Below, in pieces: positions 17,939 through 27,052 of a DNA stretch of 64,000 nt (position 1 is the first letter of the stretch; every line of letters begins with the position of its first letter). The notes beneath the pieces were generated by a model that was not told the DNA's origin, did not search any database, and worked only from the letters and a program-made list of their open reading frames with translations. The stretch comes from DATDEW01 sp046590205 (GTDB lineage Bacteria; Bacteroidota; Ignavibacteria; Palsa-1295): the NCBI GenBank assembly GCA_046590205.1, contig JBKJTT010000088.1, positions 1 through 64,000 of the forward strand, in the 5' to 3' direction. The position numbers and the translations under genes were made by a program.

Positions 17939-17978
17939 TGGGGAAGTGGTTAGTGGCTAGTAGTCAGTGGTTAGTTGG

Positions 17979-17998
17979 GGACGGACTAAAGTCCGTCC
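17979..17998. repeat. Perfect palindrome, copy 2; possible bidirectional terminator
   Basis: GGACGGACTAAAGTCCGTCC forms a 9-bp stem around a 2-nt centre. It lies between the convergent SLC13 and proline iminopeptidase genes. A purine/TAGT-rich degenerate repeat (gtggttagtggctagtagtc...) runs before it from about 17945 to 17976. The loop is too small for an ordinary terminator hairpin, so it may be a dispersed palindrome or a protein-binding site. Confidence 0.5.
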
Positions 17999-18019
17999 TA
18001 CTTTAATCTTGAGATTCCA

Positions 18020-18955
18020 TCACTCCGTCGCACGATATCCATTAGTAGCATCTACGAGTGCTTCTGCGTTTTCTGCGTCGAACATTGAGTGACCGGCGCG
18101 TGGTGTAACGACGAGGTTTGCATGGGGGAGTACACGTTTTAGCTCCCATGCATTACGCATTGTGCAGATGACGTCGTAGCGTCCGTGAACGATCGTCATC
18201 GGGATGTGCGCGATCTTGTGTGCGTCAGTCAAAAGCTGACCTTCTTCGAGAAAGCAGTTATTTTTAATGTAGTGACATTCGATGCGTGAGAAGCTTATGG
18301 CAGAATCATCATCGAGCGATTTGTCCTCATTGACAAGCTTAATGATTGAGAACTCCCAATTGCTCCAGCGTCGTGCAGCTTCGAGCATCGGTTTTTCTTC
18401 TACGCCGGTGAGCGCGCGATAGTATGCATCAATATAACTTTCGCCCGGATTTAGTGTCACGCCCTTTTTGAATTCATCCCACTTCTCGGGAAATAACTCG
18501 CTTGCTCCATATTCATAAAGCCACTTATTATCTTCGTCGCGGCCTAAGAAGATACCGCGCAAAATAAGATGCGTTACTCGTTCAGGATATTTTTGGCTGT
18601 AGCTCAATGATAGCGTCGAGCCCCATGAGCCGCCGAAGACGAGCCACTTCTCAACGGCGAGATGTTCGCGGAGTTTTTCGATGTCCTCGACTAAATACCA
18701 TGTCATGTTATCTTCGAGCGATGCATGAGGTGTACTGCGCTTTGCGCCGCGTTGATCGAAAAGGATAATGCGGTAGTATTTCGGGTCGAACATCTGTCGC
18801 ATTTCATCGGAGCATCCCGAACCCGGTCCGCCATGAAGCATCACAGCCGGAACACCAGCGGGGTTGCCGCACTCTTCATAGTAAAGCGAGTGTAGGTCGG
18901 AGACCTTTAGGAATCCTGTGTTATAAGGTTCGATCAGTGGATAAAGTTGTGCCAT
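18020..18955 (-). CDS. pip: Proline iminopeptidase
   Basis: 311 residues from ATG 18955, the usual length for the family. This alpha/beta hydrolase releases N-terminal proline from peptides in the cytoplasm. Visible landmarks are the HGGPGSGCSDEMRQMFDP oxyanion region, the LFDQRGAKRSTPHAS segment specific to bacterial PIP, and the nucleophile elbow GGSWGSTLSLSY (Ser). The acid lies in VHGRYDVICTM (Asp) and the base in PRAGHSMFD (His). There is no signal peptide. It is monocistronic, transcribed away from the E1-alpha gene. Confidence 0.94.
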   Translation of the reverse strand: MAQLYPLIEPYNTGFLKVSDLHSLYYEECGNPAGVPAVMLHGGPGSGCSDEMRQMFDPKYYRIILFDQRGAKRSTPHASLEDNMTWYLVEDIEKLREHLAVEKWLVFGGSWGSTLSLSYSQKYPERVTHLILRGIFLGRDEDNKWLYEYGASELFPEKWDEFKKGVTLNPGESYIDAYYRALTGVEEKPMLEAARRWSNWEFSIIKLVNEDKSLDDDSAISFSRIECHYIKNNCFLEEGQLLTDAHKIAHIPMTIVHGRYDVICTMRNAWELKRVLPHANLVVTPRAGHSMFDAENAEALVDATNGYRATE

Positions 18956-19045
18956 AAATAACGAATAATAATATACAAACTTACGTCATTTATTCATCGT
19001 TCTTCTCTAACGACAAAAGACTGACGACTACCAACTACTCGAGGG

Positions 19046-20002
19046 ATGACAAAAGACCAGCTTCTATTCGCCTATAAGAACATGCTCTATGCGCGTGAGT
19101 TCGATAACGCGCTTATTAATCTTTACCGTCAGTCGAAGATAGTCGGTGGTGTGTATTCGCAGTATGGTAACGAAGCTACTGCCGTCGGGACGGCAATGGC
19201 TCTGACAATGGACGATGTGCTCTTCCCGATGCACCGCGATAACGGAGCGCATTTTGTACGGGGACTTACTCCCGAAGAGATGGCAGTGAATTTCCTATTC
19301 CGCAAAGGTGCAATGACGCGGGGCACTGACGGTACAGGACATTATGCCGACCCGAAACGAAAGATATATGGCAACGTGTCGCATCTTGGTGCAATGGTGC
19401 CGCTTGCATGTGGTGCGGCGTTGGCGCAGAAGATGTCGGGCACGAAGAATGTTGCGCTTAACTATATCGGTGATGGTGGCGCATCGGTCGGGGAAGTGCA
19501 TGAAGGACTAATGATGGCTTCGACGCTCGTTCTGCCGTTCATCCTCATCATCGAGAATAATCAGTACGCATATTCAACGCCAGTCGTAAAGCAATCACAT
19601 AATCCAAAGTATTCCGACCGCGCTATCGGTTACGGCATCCCCGGCGAGACGGTTGATGGCACCGATATAGAAGCTGTCTATGATGCAACCATGCGCGCAG
19701 TAGAGCATGCCAGAGCAGGCAAGGGGGCATCTATCATCGAATGCGTTACAATGCGTATGCGCGGACATGCCGAGCACGACCCGTTCGATTACGTCCCCAA
19801 AGAACAACTCGAAGAATGGGCAAAGAAGGACCCCGTCGCGAGAACCCGTGCACTCCTCCTGAAAAAGAAAGCCACAGAGAAAGAACTCCTCGCACTTGAG
19901 CAAACCTGCAAACAAGAAATAGAAGAAGCCGTGAACTACGCCAACACATTACCCCCGCCCGATGACGAAGAGGCATTCAGGAATGTGTTTGTGGGGGAGT
20001 GA
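19046..20002 (+). CDS. Thiamine-pyrophosphate dehydrogenase E1 component, alpha subunit
   Basis: 318 residues from ATG 19046; GAGGG lies directly before the start. The E1-alpha TPP motif is present as GDGGASVGEVHEG (Gly142-) with NN at 171-172, and the conserved HRDNGAHF region binds the pyrophosphate. The C-terminal loop MRMRGHAEHDPFDYV matches the pyruvate/branched-chain/acetoin dehydrogenase family. In the known complexes E1-alpha pairs with E1-beta and passes an acyl group to the E2 lipoyl domain. No E1-beta, E2 or E3 gene is adjacent, so the substrate (pyruvate or branched-chain 2-oxo acid) cannot be assigned from context. Confidence 0.92.
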   Translation: MTKDQLLFAYKNMLYAREFDNALINLYRQSKIVGGVYSQYGNEATAVGTAMALTMDDVLFPMHRDNGAHFVRGLTPEEMAVNFLFRKGAMTRGTDGTGHYADPKRKIYGNVSHLGAMVPLACGAALAQKMSGTKNVALNYIGDGGASVGEVHEGLMMASTLVLPFILIIENNQYAYSTPVVKQSHNPKYSDRAIGYGIPGETVDGTDIEAVYDATMRAVEHARAGKGASIIECVTMRMRGHAEHDPFDYVPKEQLEEWAKKDPVARTRALLLKKKATEKELLALEQTCKQEIEEAVNYANTLPPPDDEEAFRNVFVGE

Positions 20003-20048
20003 GGAGTAGCAATACAGTATACAGTACTTGGGGTATTACTCGCATTGA

Positions 20049-22157
20049 CTATTTAGTAAGTATAATGGGTTTTGCTAGGATATCATCCTGTAGAAACAAT
20101 CTACAGATATAAATACCCGGTGTTTCATCCTTTGCATCCCATTCAATAGATTGCATTCCCAAATCATAGAACTTGCCTGTAGCAAGTGTAGCAATCTCTT
20201 TCCCAAGAGCATTAAATATCTTAATAGTTATTTGTTGTGGCTTTACCAAGGAGAAATTAATAATAGTTTTTTGCACAAAGGGATTAGGATAGTTATTCCC
20301 AATCTGTGCGGACGGAAGCAAAAGTTGATTTTTATTAACATTGACCTCTGCAAGTGGTCTTCTCCAAATTCCAGACCCATTAGTCCCAGCAAATAAATTT
20401 GATCCATCTAAAAATAATGATAAAATACCAGCCTTTGTATCTAACCCGGTGTTAATATATGTCCATTGTGTATCATTTAAACTCATTTTATACACTCCGT
20501 TTATAGTACTAGCAAAGATAATTGTATCATATGCGATCAATGAGTAACATGGATTCGGACAACCACGACCAGTATAAATCCATGTATCACCATCGTCACT
20601 TGAACGGAAAATACCATCATCTCTGGATACAAAAAGGTAGGGGTCATTAAACACCAGTCCATTCGCTTTTGTTGGGTAATGCCAGTACCTATCCATAGAA
20701 GTTAGGCCCCAGCTCTCACCATTATTTGTTGATCGAAACACACCACCATGATTAGAGTTTGCAAAAATCATTGTTCCTTTAAAAGCGAACGAGTTGAATG
20801 AATTGTCTTTAGTTGTAGGAGCTACTATTTGATTTTGCCACGACTGGCCATTATCGTTCGACCGAAATATTACCCCATTTTCGTTCCTTGAAATACTATC
20901 AAGAATTCGAGTGCCTACCCATAGTACATTGTTTTCCGCACCAATGCTAGTAACTATATACTTGCTAGGAAGTATCTGAACCCAACTTTCGCCCGCATCT
21001 TTTGATTGGAACAGCCCACTATTGGTGCCTGCATACAGAATTGTGTCTAATGCACCAATCACATTCACGTTAAGGTCGCTCCTCCCGATATTAAGTTTAC
21101 TCCAGATGAAGCCGTTATCTTCAGATCGTTTAATAGCTCCTTTATCTGAACAGGCAAACAAATACTTCCCAATTTTAGAGAATCCGTAAATAGGTTCAGT
21201 TTGAAGTGAAGGTGTCCATGATGAACCCATATTCGTAGTAAAGTAACTACCGTCTTTACCGGTTACAAAGAGATGTTCTCCAATAACAACAGAACTTGGA
21301 TACTTATATAAGGGAAAATTCAGTTCAATTTTTTCCCAAGAAGTCCCGTAGTCTCGTGATAGATGAGCAGCACCATATGCTCCTGTTTCAAAACTAAACA
21401 GGACAGTGTCGAGAACCGACATTGAGAAAGGAAATACACTTTTCGCTGTAAGTGTCCAAGTAACTCCATTATCAAGTGATCTATGAAACAAGTGTTGAGG
21501 TGAGCCGGCAAATAGGATTGAGTCGATGTGCTCGAATACTCTAGTATATCCGTGATAACCGTCTCTATCTACAAGATTTGAACTGGTTTTCGTCCAACTT
21601 TTTCCGCTATCATCTGATCTGAATATGCCTTTGACTGTTCCAGCAATTACGAAGGATGCAAAGTTAAACAAACAGTAGACTAAATTACTGTCAGGTGCTC
21701 CGGTAGAAGAATTGATCCAACTATTACCTTTATTTGTGGAAAGGAAAAACCCTCTGTAACTTCCTCCGATTATTGTCGAGTCGATTGAAACAAAGCAACT
21801 AATACCGGAGGTAATACCATTGTCTGAATCTATCCAACTTATTCCATTGTCAGTTGTACGGATAACCCCATTCCTATTTGCTGCAAATAAAGCATTATCC
21901 AGAGTACCAAATTCCATATTCCACCATTGCGTTGAAGTATTGCTATCAGTGACACTTGTATTAATAACTACCCAAGTTTTCCCTGTATCACTTGAGCGTA
22001 ATATACCATCAGTAGGTGAATATACGTATAGGTCTGATCCGAGTACACCTATTTTGTCGGTAATACAATGTGGTTCTTCTACTCGCCTCCATTGCGAATA
22101 GACATCCGCTCCTACAAGAAGTATGAAAAGTATAATAAATGCTACCCGAGTTTTCAT
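20049..22157 (-). CDS. Secreted Asp-box (BNR/YCF48-like) propeller protein with T9SS sorting domain
   Basis: 702 residues from ATG 22157, preceded by a good Shine-Dalgarno sequence (AAGGAG, 6 nt before the ATG), one of the few in the window. The signal peptide ends near DVYSQ. About twelve Asp-box motifs of the form S-x-D-x-G-x-x-W follow (SSDTGKTW, TTDNGISW, STNKGNSW, SDDSGKSW, SLDNGVTW, SKDAGESW, SSDDGDTW and others), as in sialidase, sortilin or YCF48-type propellers. The C-terminus is a T9SS type A sorting domain (NNYPNPFVQKTIINFSL to PGIYICRL). No sialidase catalytic Arg/Tyr set was identified, so enzymatic activity should not be assumed. It is likely a surface or secreted binding protein. 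Confidence 0.88.
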   Translation of the reverse strand: MKTRVAFIILFILLVGADVYSQWRRVEEPHCITDKIGVLGSDLYVYSPTDGILRSSDTGKTWVVINTSVTDSNTSTQWWNMEFGTLDNALFAANRNGVIRTTDNGISWIDSDNGITSGISCFVSIDSTIIGGSYRGFFLSTNKGNSWINSSTGAPDSNLVYCLFNFASFVIAGTVKGIFRSDDSGKSWTKTSSNLVDRDGYHGYTRVFEHIDSILFAGSPQHLFHRSLDNGVTWTLTAKSVFPFSMSVLDTVLFSFETGAYGAAHLSRDYGTSWEKIELNFPLYKYPSSVVIGEHLFVTGKDGSYFTTNMGSSWTPSLQTEPIYGFSKIGKYLFACSDKGAIKRSEDNGFIWSKLNIGRSDLNVNVIGALDTILYAGTNSGLFQSKDAGESWVQILPSKYIVTSIGAENNVLWVGTRILDSISRNENGVIFRSNDNGQSWQNQIVAPTTKDNSFNSFAFKGTMIFANSNHGGVFRSTNNGESWGLTSMDRYWHYPTKANGLVFNDPYLFVSRDDGIFRSSDDGDTWIYTGRGCPNPCYSLIAYDTIIFASTINGVYKMSLNDTQWTYINTGLDTKAGILSLFLDGSNLFAGTNGSGIWRRPLAEVNVNKNQLLLPSAQIGNNYPNPFVQKTIINFSLVKPQQITIKIFNALGKEIATLATGKFYDLGMQSIEWDAKDETPGIYICRLFLQDDILAKPIILTK

Positions 22158-22654
22158 AACCTTCTCCTTATTCTTTCTTGAAAATTCTATTTTTTGACGA
22201 TTATCTTTACCCTATAAATTATAACTTCTTAAATCCAACCAAACATCAGTTAGTAATGATTCCTGAAGTGAGCAAATTGAAGTATATTATAAGTGCCCAT
22301 GAAAAACAGCGAAACTAGCACAGAAATTCAATGTGGATAAAATGTGAACAGTGTAACATATTCATATAAAACAAGTTAGCATGTCAAGTGTGATTTTACA
22401 TACGCAGGCACCTTGTTTTGACCTTCAAAATTTCGTATCTTTGTATGTAAAAGTTTGTGAATCCTTCCCGAGCGCATATCCAAACCACCTCCGTTTTCAA
22501 ATGTGTAAATTTATGACACCTATCCTTTATTGCAAGATTTCTGTAAATACAGCAATCAGATCCTTCGGCTATCGCCTCAGGATGGATGGAGTGTGGTGCA
22601 CAATTAGAGTGATGAAAACAAATAGGTTACAGAGCAAGAATCAGCAAATTACGC
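22158..22654. other. Intergenic region with REP-like element
   Basis: About 500 AT-rich nt between two minus-strand genes. It should contain the promoter of the Asp-box protein gene, but no consensus could be fixed. An imperfect inverted repeat, AGATCCTTCGGC...GCCTCAGGAT, lies at about 22558-22583. A 101-codon open frame (22381-22686) runs through the area but looks random in composition and overlaps the kinase gene, so it was not called. Confidence 0.5.
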
Positions 22655-23560
22655 CTAACTTACGAGTTCAAAAACACCCTTCATAACCGTATTCCTTCCA
22701 GCCCAATGATTAGCTGATCCGATGGCATCGGCGGTTGAAGCGCCGAGAACCTGCTCGAGGAGATAGACTGCGCCGAAGACATCACCGGAGCCGGTGGTGT
22801 CGATTGTGGCTACTTTCTCCGTCGGGACGATATGCTTCTCGCTTCGGGTGATATTGTAGCCGAGAGTGTCCTTCTCGCCACGAGTGAGGATGACGGTTCT
22901 TTCGGTATTATCATTTTTCGATTGGTGGCGAATCTGAGAAATATACGGCTCTGAACCTGCAGGAGGGAAGAACAGGGCTTCCTTCTCGTTGAGCTGGACG
23001 GAGTTTGCCGCCAACGCCCAACGATGCCAGTCAGTGACAGGAGCGAATCTTCTGCCACTCTCGGATAACTTTCCTAAGGTTAACGCATGAACATCAAGAT
23101 GAATATAAGCCGAGGTTTTGGAACGAAGCCATTCCATAGTGTCTATAGAAATATCATATCCCGAAATCATATTGACAAAAAGTCCATCGAGCGAAGAAAG
23201 AACATCTGTCGCAAGATGCTCTGGTGTTACTTCGGGGAGAATAACGCTGCAAACCTCTTTCCTCTTACCTTCATCCTGATAGATGAGTTGGACACGGTTG
23301 GTCGTAGCGTCTTTGCTGCGAGGAGTATGGGAGAAATCAAAATGTTCGAGCTTTGTAAAGAACGGCTCAAGAAACTCCAAGTCACGCTCTGCAATGATGG
23401 TGAAGGGGAAGAAGGTAACATCAAGGTTATTCTCCCTTGCGATACGCTCCAGAACGGCATAGGAATACAATATACCTCCAAGCGAGAACCCTGTCACCTC
23501 GCCAGAAGGAGAGATTATCTCATCAATACACGGCGCACCGATAATGCCTATCTTTTTCAT
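22655..23560 (-). CDS. PfkB-family carbohydrate/nucleoside kinase
   Basis: 301 residues from ATG 23560. The ribokinase fold is shown by the N-terminal IGIIGAPCIDEI, a mid-protein GGILYSYA segment, and the C-terminal PfkB signature VATIDTTGSGDVFGAVYL. In that signature GSGD supplies the anion hole and catalytic Asp. NEKEA matches the usual substrate-side N-x-x-E motif. Family members phosphorylate sugars, adenosine or similar alcohols with ATP; specificity cannot be read here. The first glycine-rich lid motif is atypical (SLGGILY), so the substrate may be unusual. It is transcribed divergently from the AtuA gene with an 82-nt gap. Confidence 0.85.
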   Translation of the reverse strand: MKKIGIIGAPCIDEIISPSGEVTGFSLGGILYSYAVLERIARENNLDVTFFPFTIIAERDLEFLEPFFTKLEHFDFSHTPRSKDATTNRVQLIYQDEGKRKEVCSVILPEVTPEHLATDVLSSLDGLFVNMISGYDISIDTMEWLRSKTSAYIHLDVHALTLGKLSESGRRFAPVTDWHRWALAANSVQLNEKEALFFPPAGSEPYISQIRHQSKNDNTERTVILTRGEKDTLGYNITRSEKHIVPTEKVATIDTTGSGDVFGAVYLLEQVLGASTADAIGSANHWAGRNTVMKGVFELVS

Positions 23561-23642
23561 TGGCTTGGAAAAGAAAAATTACGGCTTTAAGTTCAGGGAG
23601 ATTTGACTGACAAATTCACAAAAACTTGTGTTAAAAAGACTT

Positions 23643-25016
23643 ATGAAGCAAAAGATACGTATTGCCTCCGGGCAGGGATTTTGGGGTGACTTACCGACCG
23701 CTCCGATAGATCAGGTCAAGCTTGCAAGCGATAAGTCGCCGATAGATTACATGATGATGGATTACCTCGCCGAGGTAACAATGTCTATCATGCAAAAGCA
23801 AAAGCTCCGCGACCCGAACGCAGGGTACGCCAAAGACCTTGTCGAAGTCATTGATGCTATCCTTCCTGATATTGTCGCAAAGAATATCAAGGTCATTACC
23901 AATGGCGGCGGTGTTAATCCCGAAGCATGTCGTGATGCAATTTTTGCTGTTGCTAAAAAGCGTGGTATCAAGATAAAGGTCGGTGTCGTTCTCGGAGATA
24001 ACATTCTTGACTCGATTGACTCTATCAACGCCGCAGGCCATCCATTGAAAAATATGGAGACAGGCGAATCTCTCAAGGAAGTTAAAGATAAAGTACTAAG
24101 CGCGAATGTCTATTTCGGCGCAATGCCTATTGTCGAGTGTTTGAGACAAGGAGCTCAGATAGTCGTTACGGGGCGTACTACTGATACAGGGCTAACGCTT
24201 GCTCCTATGATACATGAATTTGGCTGGTCACCTGATGATTGGGATAAGATGGCGGCAGGGACAGTTGCTGGACACATCCTCGAATGCGGCGCACAAAGCT
24301 CCGGCGGAAACTTCTCCGGCGATTGGAAGAAGGTCAAAGATTTTGCAAATATCGGCTTCCCGATTGCTGAAGCATATCCAAATGGTGAGTTTATTATTAC
24401 CAAACATCCGAAGACCGGCGGCATTGTCAGTCGCGGATCGATCGCTGAGCAGCTTCTTTATGAAATTGGCGATCCGAAGGAATACATTACGCCTGATTGC
24501 ATCGCAGATTTTACATCCATCCAGCTTGAAGACCTCGGGAAAGATAAAGTAAAGGTTTTTGGCATCAAAGGCAGACCTGCAACGGAGTTTTACAAAGTCT
24601 CAATGTCATATAATGACGGATTTTCCGCCGCAGGGACATTAACCTACACATGGCCCGATGCTATGGAAAAGGCAAGAATAGCTGACAAGATACTTCGCTC
24701 GCGACTTACGAAGGCGGGTTGTGTTTACCAAGAGATGAGAACTGAATACTTGGGATACAACTCCTGTCATGGGGCACTGACGAACACGAAAGAATCGGAT
24801 GTCGAGGAAGTCGTTGTGAAGTTCGCCGTTAGAGGGCAGGATAAACGCTCGATTGTCGAGTTTGGCAAACATATAGCGCCGCTCATCCTGACCGGTCCGC
24901 CAAGCGTAACCGGCTTTGCGGGAGGCAGACCGAAGCCGAGTGATGTTGTAGCATACTGGCCGGCATTACTCAAAAAAACAGCTGTTACACCACGAGTTAT
25001 TGTAGATGAAGTCTGA
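23643..25016 (+). CDS. AtuA-family protein (DUF1446), acyclic terpene utilisation
   Basis: 457 residues from ATG 23643; a GTG five codons upstream (23628) is also in frame. Typical features are IRIASGQGFWGD at the start, VITNGGGVNPEACRDAI, and VVTGRTTDTGLTLAPMIHEFGW, followed by EYPNGEF-like and GGIVSRGSIAEQLLYEIGDP segments. AtuA was named in Pseudomonas acyclic terpene (citronellol/geraniol) catabolism, but family members occur widely and their biochemical activity is not well defined. The next gene supplies the AtuA-related domain that in many genomes is fused to this one; here they are separate with a 1-nt overlap (TGATG). Confidence 0.88.
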   Translation: MKQKIRIASGQGFWGDLPTAPIDQVKLASDKSPIDYMMMDYLAEVTMSIMQKQKLRDPNAGYAKDLVEVIDAILPDIVAKNIKVITNGGGVNPEACRDAIFAVAKKRGIKIKVGVVLGDNILDSIDSINAAGHPLKNMETGESLKEVKDKVLSANVYFGAMPIVECLRQGAQIVVTGRTTDTGLTLAPMIHEFGWSPDDWDKMAAGTVAGHILECGAQSSGGNFSGDWKKVKDFANIGFPIAEAYPNGEFIITKHPKTGGIVSRGSIAEQLLYEIGDPKEYITPDCIADFTSIQLEDLGKDKVKVFGIKGRPATEFYKVSMSYNDGFSAAGTLTYTWPDAMEKARIADKILRSRLTKAGCVYQEMRTEYLGYNSCHGALTNTKESDVEEVVVKFAVRGQDKRSIVEFGKHIAPLILTGPPSVTGFAGGRPKPSDVVAYWPALLKKTAVTPRVIVDEV

Positions 25017-25366
25017 TGAAAGTACAACTCTTAGATATATGTCATGCTCGCTCCGGCGATAAAGGCGATGCAGCGAATGTCGGGCTGATATGCCGTGATG
25101 AGAAGTTCTATCCTATTATAAAAAAGCAAGTTACCTCGGCTGTAGTAAAAAAACACTTCAAGGGAATTTGCGAAGGAAAAGTCGAGCGTTTCGAGCTTCC
25201 GAACCTATGGGCATTGAACTTCCTGCTTCATGAGACTCTCGGCGGCGGGGGTACTGTGAGTTTGAAGCAAGATGCTCAAGGCAAGACCCTTGCTTCGGCG
25301 ATGTTACGAATGAAGATAGATGTTCCACCGTCACTGATGAAATCCAAAGCAAAGAAAAAGAAGTGA
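25016..25366 (+). CDS. AtuA-related small protein (partner of AtuA)
   Basis: 116 residues from ATG 25016, overlapping the AtuA stop by one nucleotide. The start VQLLDICHARSGDKGDAANVGLICRD is characteristic of the AtuA-related ferredoxin-fold domain. It is followed by ELPNLWALNFLLHETLGGGGTVSLKQDAQGK-like sequence. A Lys-rich tail (KSKAKKKK) closes the protein. It is expected to work together with AtuA, probably as a complex; the reaction is unknown. The lipoprotein gene that follows starts with GTG inside its stop (GTGA). Confidence 0.88.
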   Translation: MKVQLLDICHARSGDKGDAANVGLICRDEKFYPIIKKQVTSAVVKKHFKGICEGKVERFELPNLWALNFLLHETLGGGGTVSLKQDAQGKTLASAMLRMKIDVPPSLMKSKAKKKK

Positions 25367-26280
25367 AGCAGCTCTTAGCACTTATTTTCTTCGCTCTTGT
25401 TGCTGCAGGTTGTTCGCAAGACCCTCCGGTTGTACCCCCTGTGGATACTGCGGCAACGGTAAATTACCGCATTGTTGCAAGAAATATCATCCCGCTACGA
25501 ACAGGAGAGTACTACTCCCTTTGGGTGAAGGAAGCACCTGATTCAGTGTATAGATTCATTTCTGATTCAGTGCTCCATGTTTATTATCCCTTTGATAGCT
25601 CACAGTATTTTGGTAAGTTTGATGTAAAGTATTCAATTGATAGTTTGAAGGAAGTATTGTTGACTATAGAGCAGACAAAGAAGCCGGTAACTCCTGGACT
25701 GGTTGTCCTTCGTGGCACAATAGAAAAGCAGTTCAATTCAGTACTTGGTAAAGACAGCATCTATTCTGTACTTGGGAATGCCTCATTTGATTCGATGCTG
25801 AATACTTCGGGGATGCTGACATTTACTTCAAAATCACCTGATCCTGAAGCTTATACGAAGGAATTTTACTTCCTTCGATTTGCAGGACCTACATTCGTAC
25901 CGTCTATAGAATCATTGCCTCTGCCTCCTTTAGGGTGGAATTACGCAACATGGGCGTATGACAACGATTTTTTTCCACCGCATCAGTTTTTATACGGACT
26001 CTTTGACTCTGCACGAGGACATGACACAGATAGTACAAATGATGCCTACGAATTCCCCGGAGGTGCGAAGCCGCAGCCACAGGATGTTGGAAGTGGACTC
26101 ATCATGGTAACACTTGAGCCTCGGTTTTATAGTAATAACTTACGATCAGTCGGTCCATCGCCATTTAGAGTACTGCAATTTGAACGACGAAAGTTCATTG
26201 TAGCCGATCAACCTTATGCGCTCACTAATGCGGCTGGTTTTTCGCTTCCGAGAATGTCCATCAGTTTTAAGAAAAAATAA
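25363..26280 (+). CDS. Lipoprotein of unknown function
   Basis: 305 residues from GTG 25363, which overlaps the preceding stop as GTGA. The signal QLLALIFFALVAAGC has a good lipobox (AAGC), then a Pro/Val-rich linker. The body has alternating beta pattern and a Pro/Phe/Tyr-rich central part (LPPLGWNYATWAYDND, FFPPHQF). No known domain is recognised. The tight coupling to the AtuA pair is odd for an envelope protein and may be only a shared transcript. Confidence 0.7.
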   Translation: MKQLLALIFFALVAAGCSQDPPVVPPVDTAATVNYRIVARNIIPLRTGEYYSLWVKEAPDSVYRFISDSVLHVYYPFDSSQYFGKFDVKYSIDSLKEVLLTIEQTKKPVTPGLVVLRGTIEKQFNSVLGKDSIYSVLGNASFDSMLNTSGMLTFTSKSPDPEAYTKEFYFLRFAGPTFVPSIESLPLPPLGWNYATWAYDNDFFPPHQFLYGLFDSARGHDTDSTNDAYEFPGGAKPQPQDVGSGLIMVTLEPRFYSNNLRSVGPSPFRVLQFERRKFIVADQPYALTNAAGFSLPRMSISFKKK

Positions 26281-26359
26281 AGAAACAAGAAAACCTCGGC
26301 GCTCAAAGAAAAAAGAGGTATTTTCGCTAAACAAACCTTGCCACCTAATATAGTTTCAT

Positions 26360-27049
26360 ATGGAACTGCTTTTTGAAGGTACACACGGAGAAGAAATATA
26401 TGAACTTGGCACGATTTATTGTGTCGGTCGAAACTATGTAGAGCACATCCACGAACTCGGCAATGAAGTCCCTACTGACCCTGTGGTATTTACAAAGCCG
26501 TTTTGCTCATTTCGTCAGGGCGCATACACTGCGATAGAGTATCCGCCGGATACCGATGCGCTTGAATATGAGGGCGAACTTGTTCTGCTCTTGAAGGGTA
26601 ATGGTCGTAATATTCCTGCATTCAGCACTGCTGATATAATCGCGGGATATGCTATCGGTCTTGATCTGACACAGCGCGACAAACAAAATGAGGCAAAGAA
26701 GAAAGGGTTGCCGTGGACTTTATCAAAGGGTTTTGACGGCTCGGGGCAGATAAGTCACTTTCTTACCTATGACAATGTACCTTCATTCGATAAACTTGGG
26801 TTCTCTCTTTTTGTGAATGGTGAACTTCGCCAACGTGCCTATACCAATCAAATGATATTCTCGCCGGAGATGATGGTAACGCACCTATCAAAAACATTGA
26901 GTATGAAGACAGGAGATATCCTTTTCACGGGCACACCGGGTGGGACAGGGAAACTTGAAATTGGCGACAAGATATTTATGCAGTTGCACACACATAACCC
27001 GAATGAAATACTTCTTGATTTTCATGCTGAAGTAATACCTTGGCACTAA
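26360..27049 (+). CDS. Fumarylacetoacetate hydrolase (FAH) family protein
   Basis: 229 residues from ATG 26360, the size of the minimal FAHD1/YcgM-like members. Family features are TIYCVGRNYVEHIHELGN, the conserved PVVFTKPF, the metal-binding acids in EYEGELVLLL and LDLTQRD, and the substrate-loop TGTPGGTG. Members with these features act as acylpyruvate hydrolases, oxaloacetate decarboxylases or aromatic meta-pathway hydrolases with Mg2+. Which of these applies is not clear. It begins a tight run of genes to 31622, although the next genes belong to the envelope. Confidence 0.9.
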   Translation: MELLFEGTHGEEIYELGTIYCVGRNYVEHIHELGNEVPTDPVVFTKPFCSFRQGAYTAIEYPPDTDALEYEGELVLLLKGNGRNIPAFSTADIIAGYAIGLDLTQRDKQNEAKKKGLPWTLSKGFDGSGQISHFLTYDNVPSFDKLGFSLFVNGELRQRAYTNQMIFSPEMMVTHLSKTLSMKTGDILFTGTPGGTGKLEIGDKIFMQLHTHNPNEILLDFHAEVIPWH

Positions 27050-27052
27050 CGC

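Noticed and set aside
20049..22157. Sialidase assignment for the Asp-box protein
   Set aside because: Asp-boxes alone are not specific; the Arg triad and catalytic Tyr/Glu were not found.
22381..22686. 101-codon plus-strand frame
   Set aside because: Odd composition, contains an inverted repeat, overlaps the end of the PfkB gene, and has no domain or signal.
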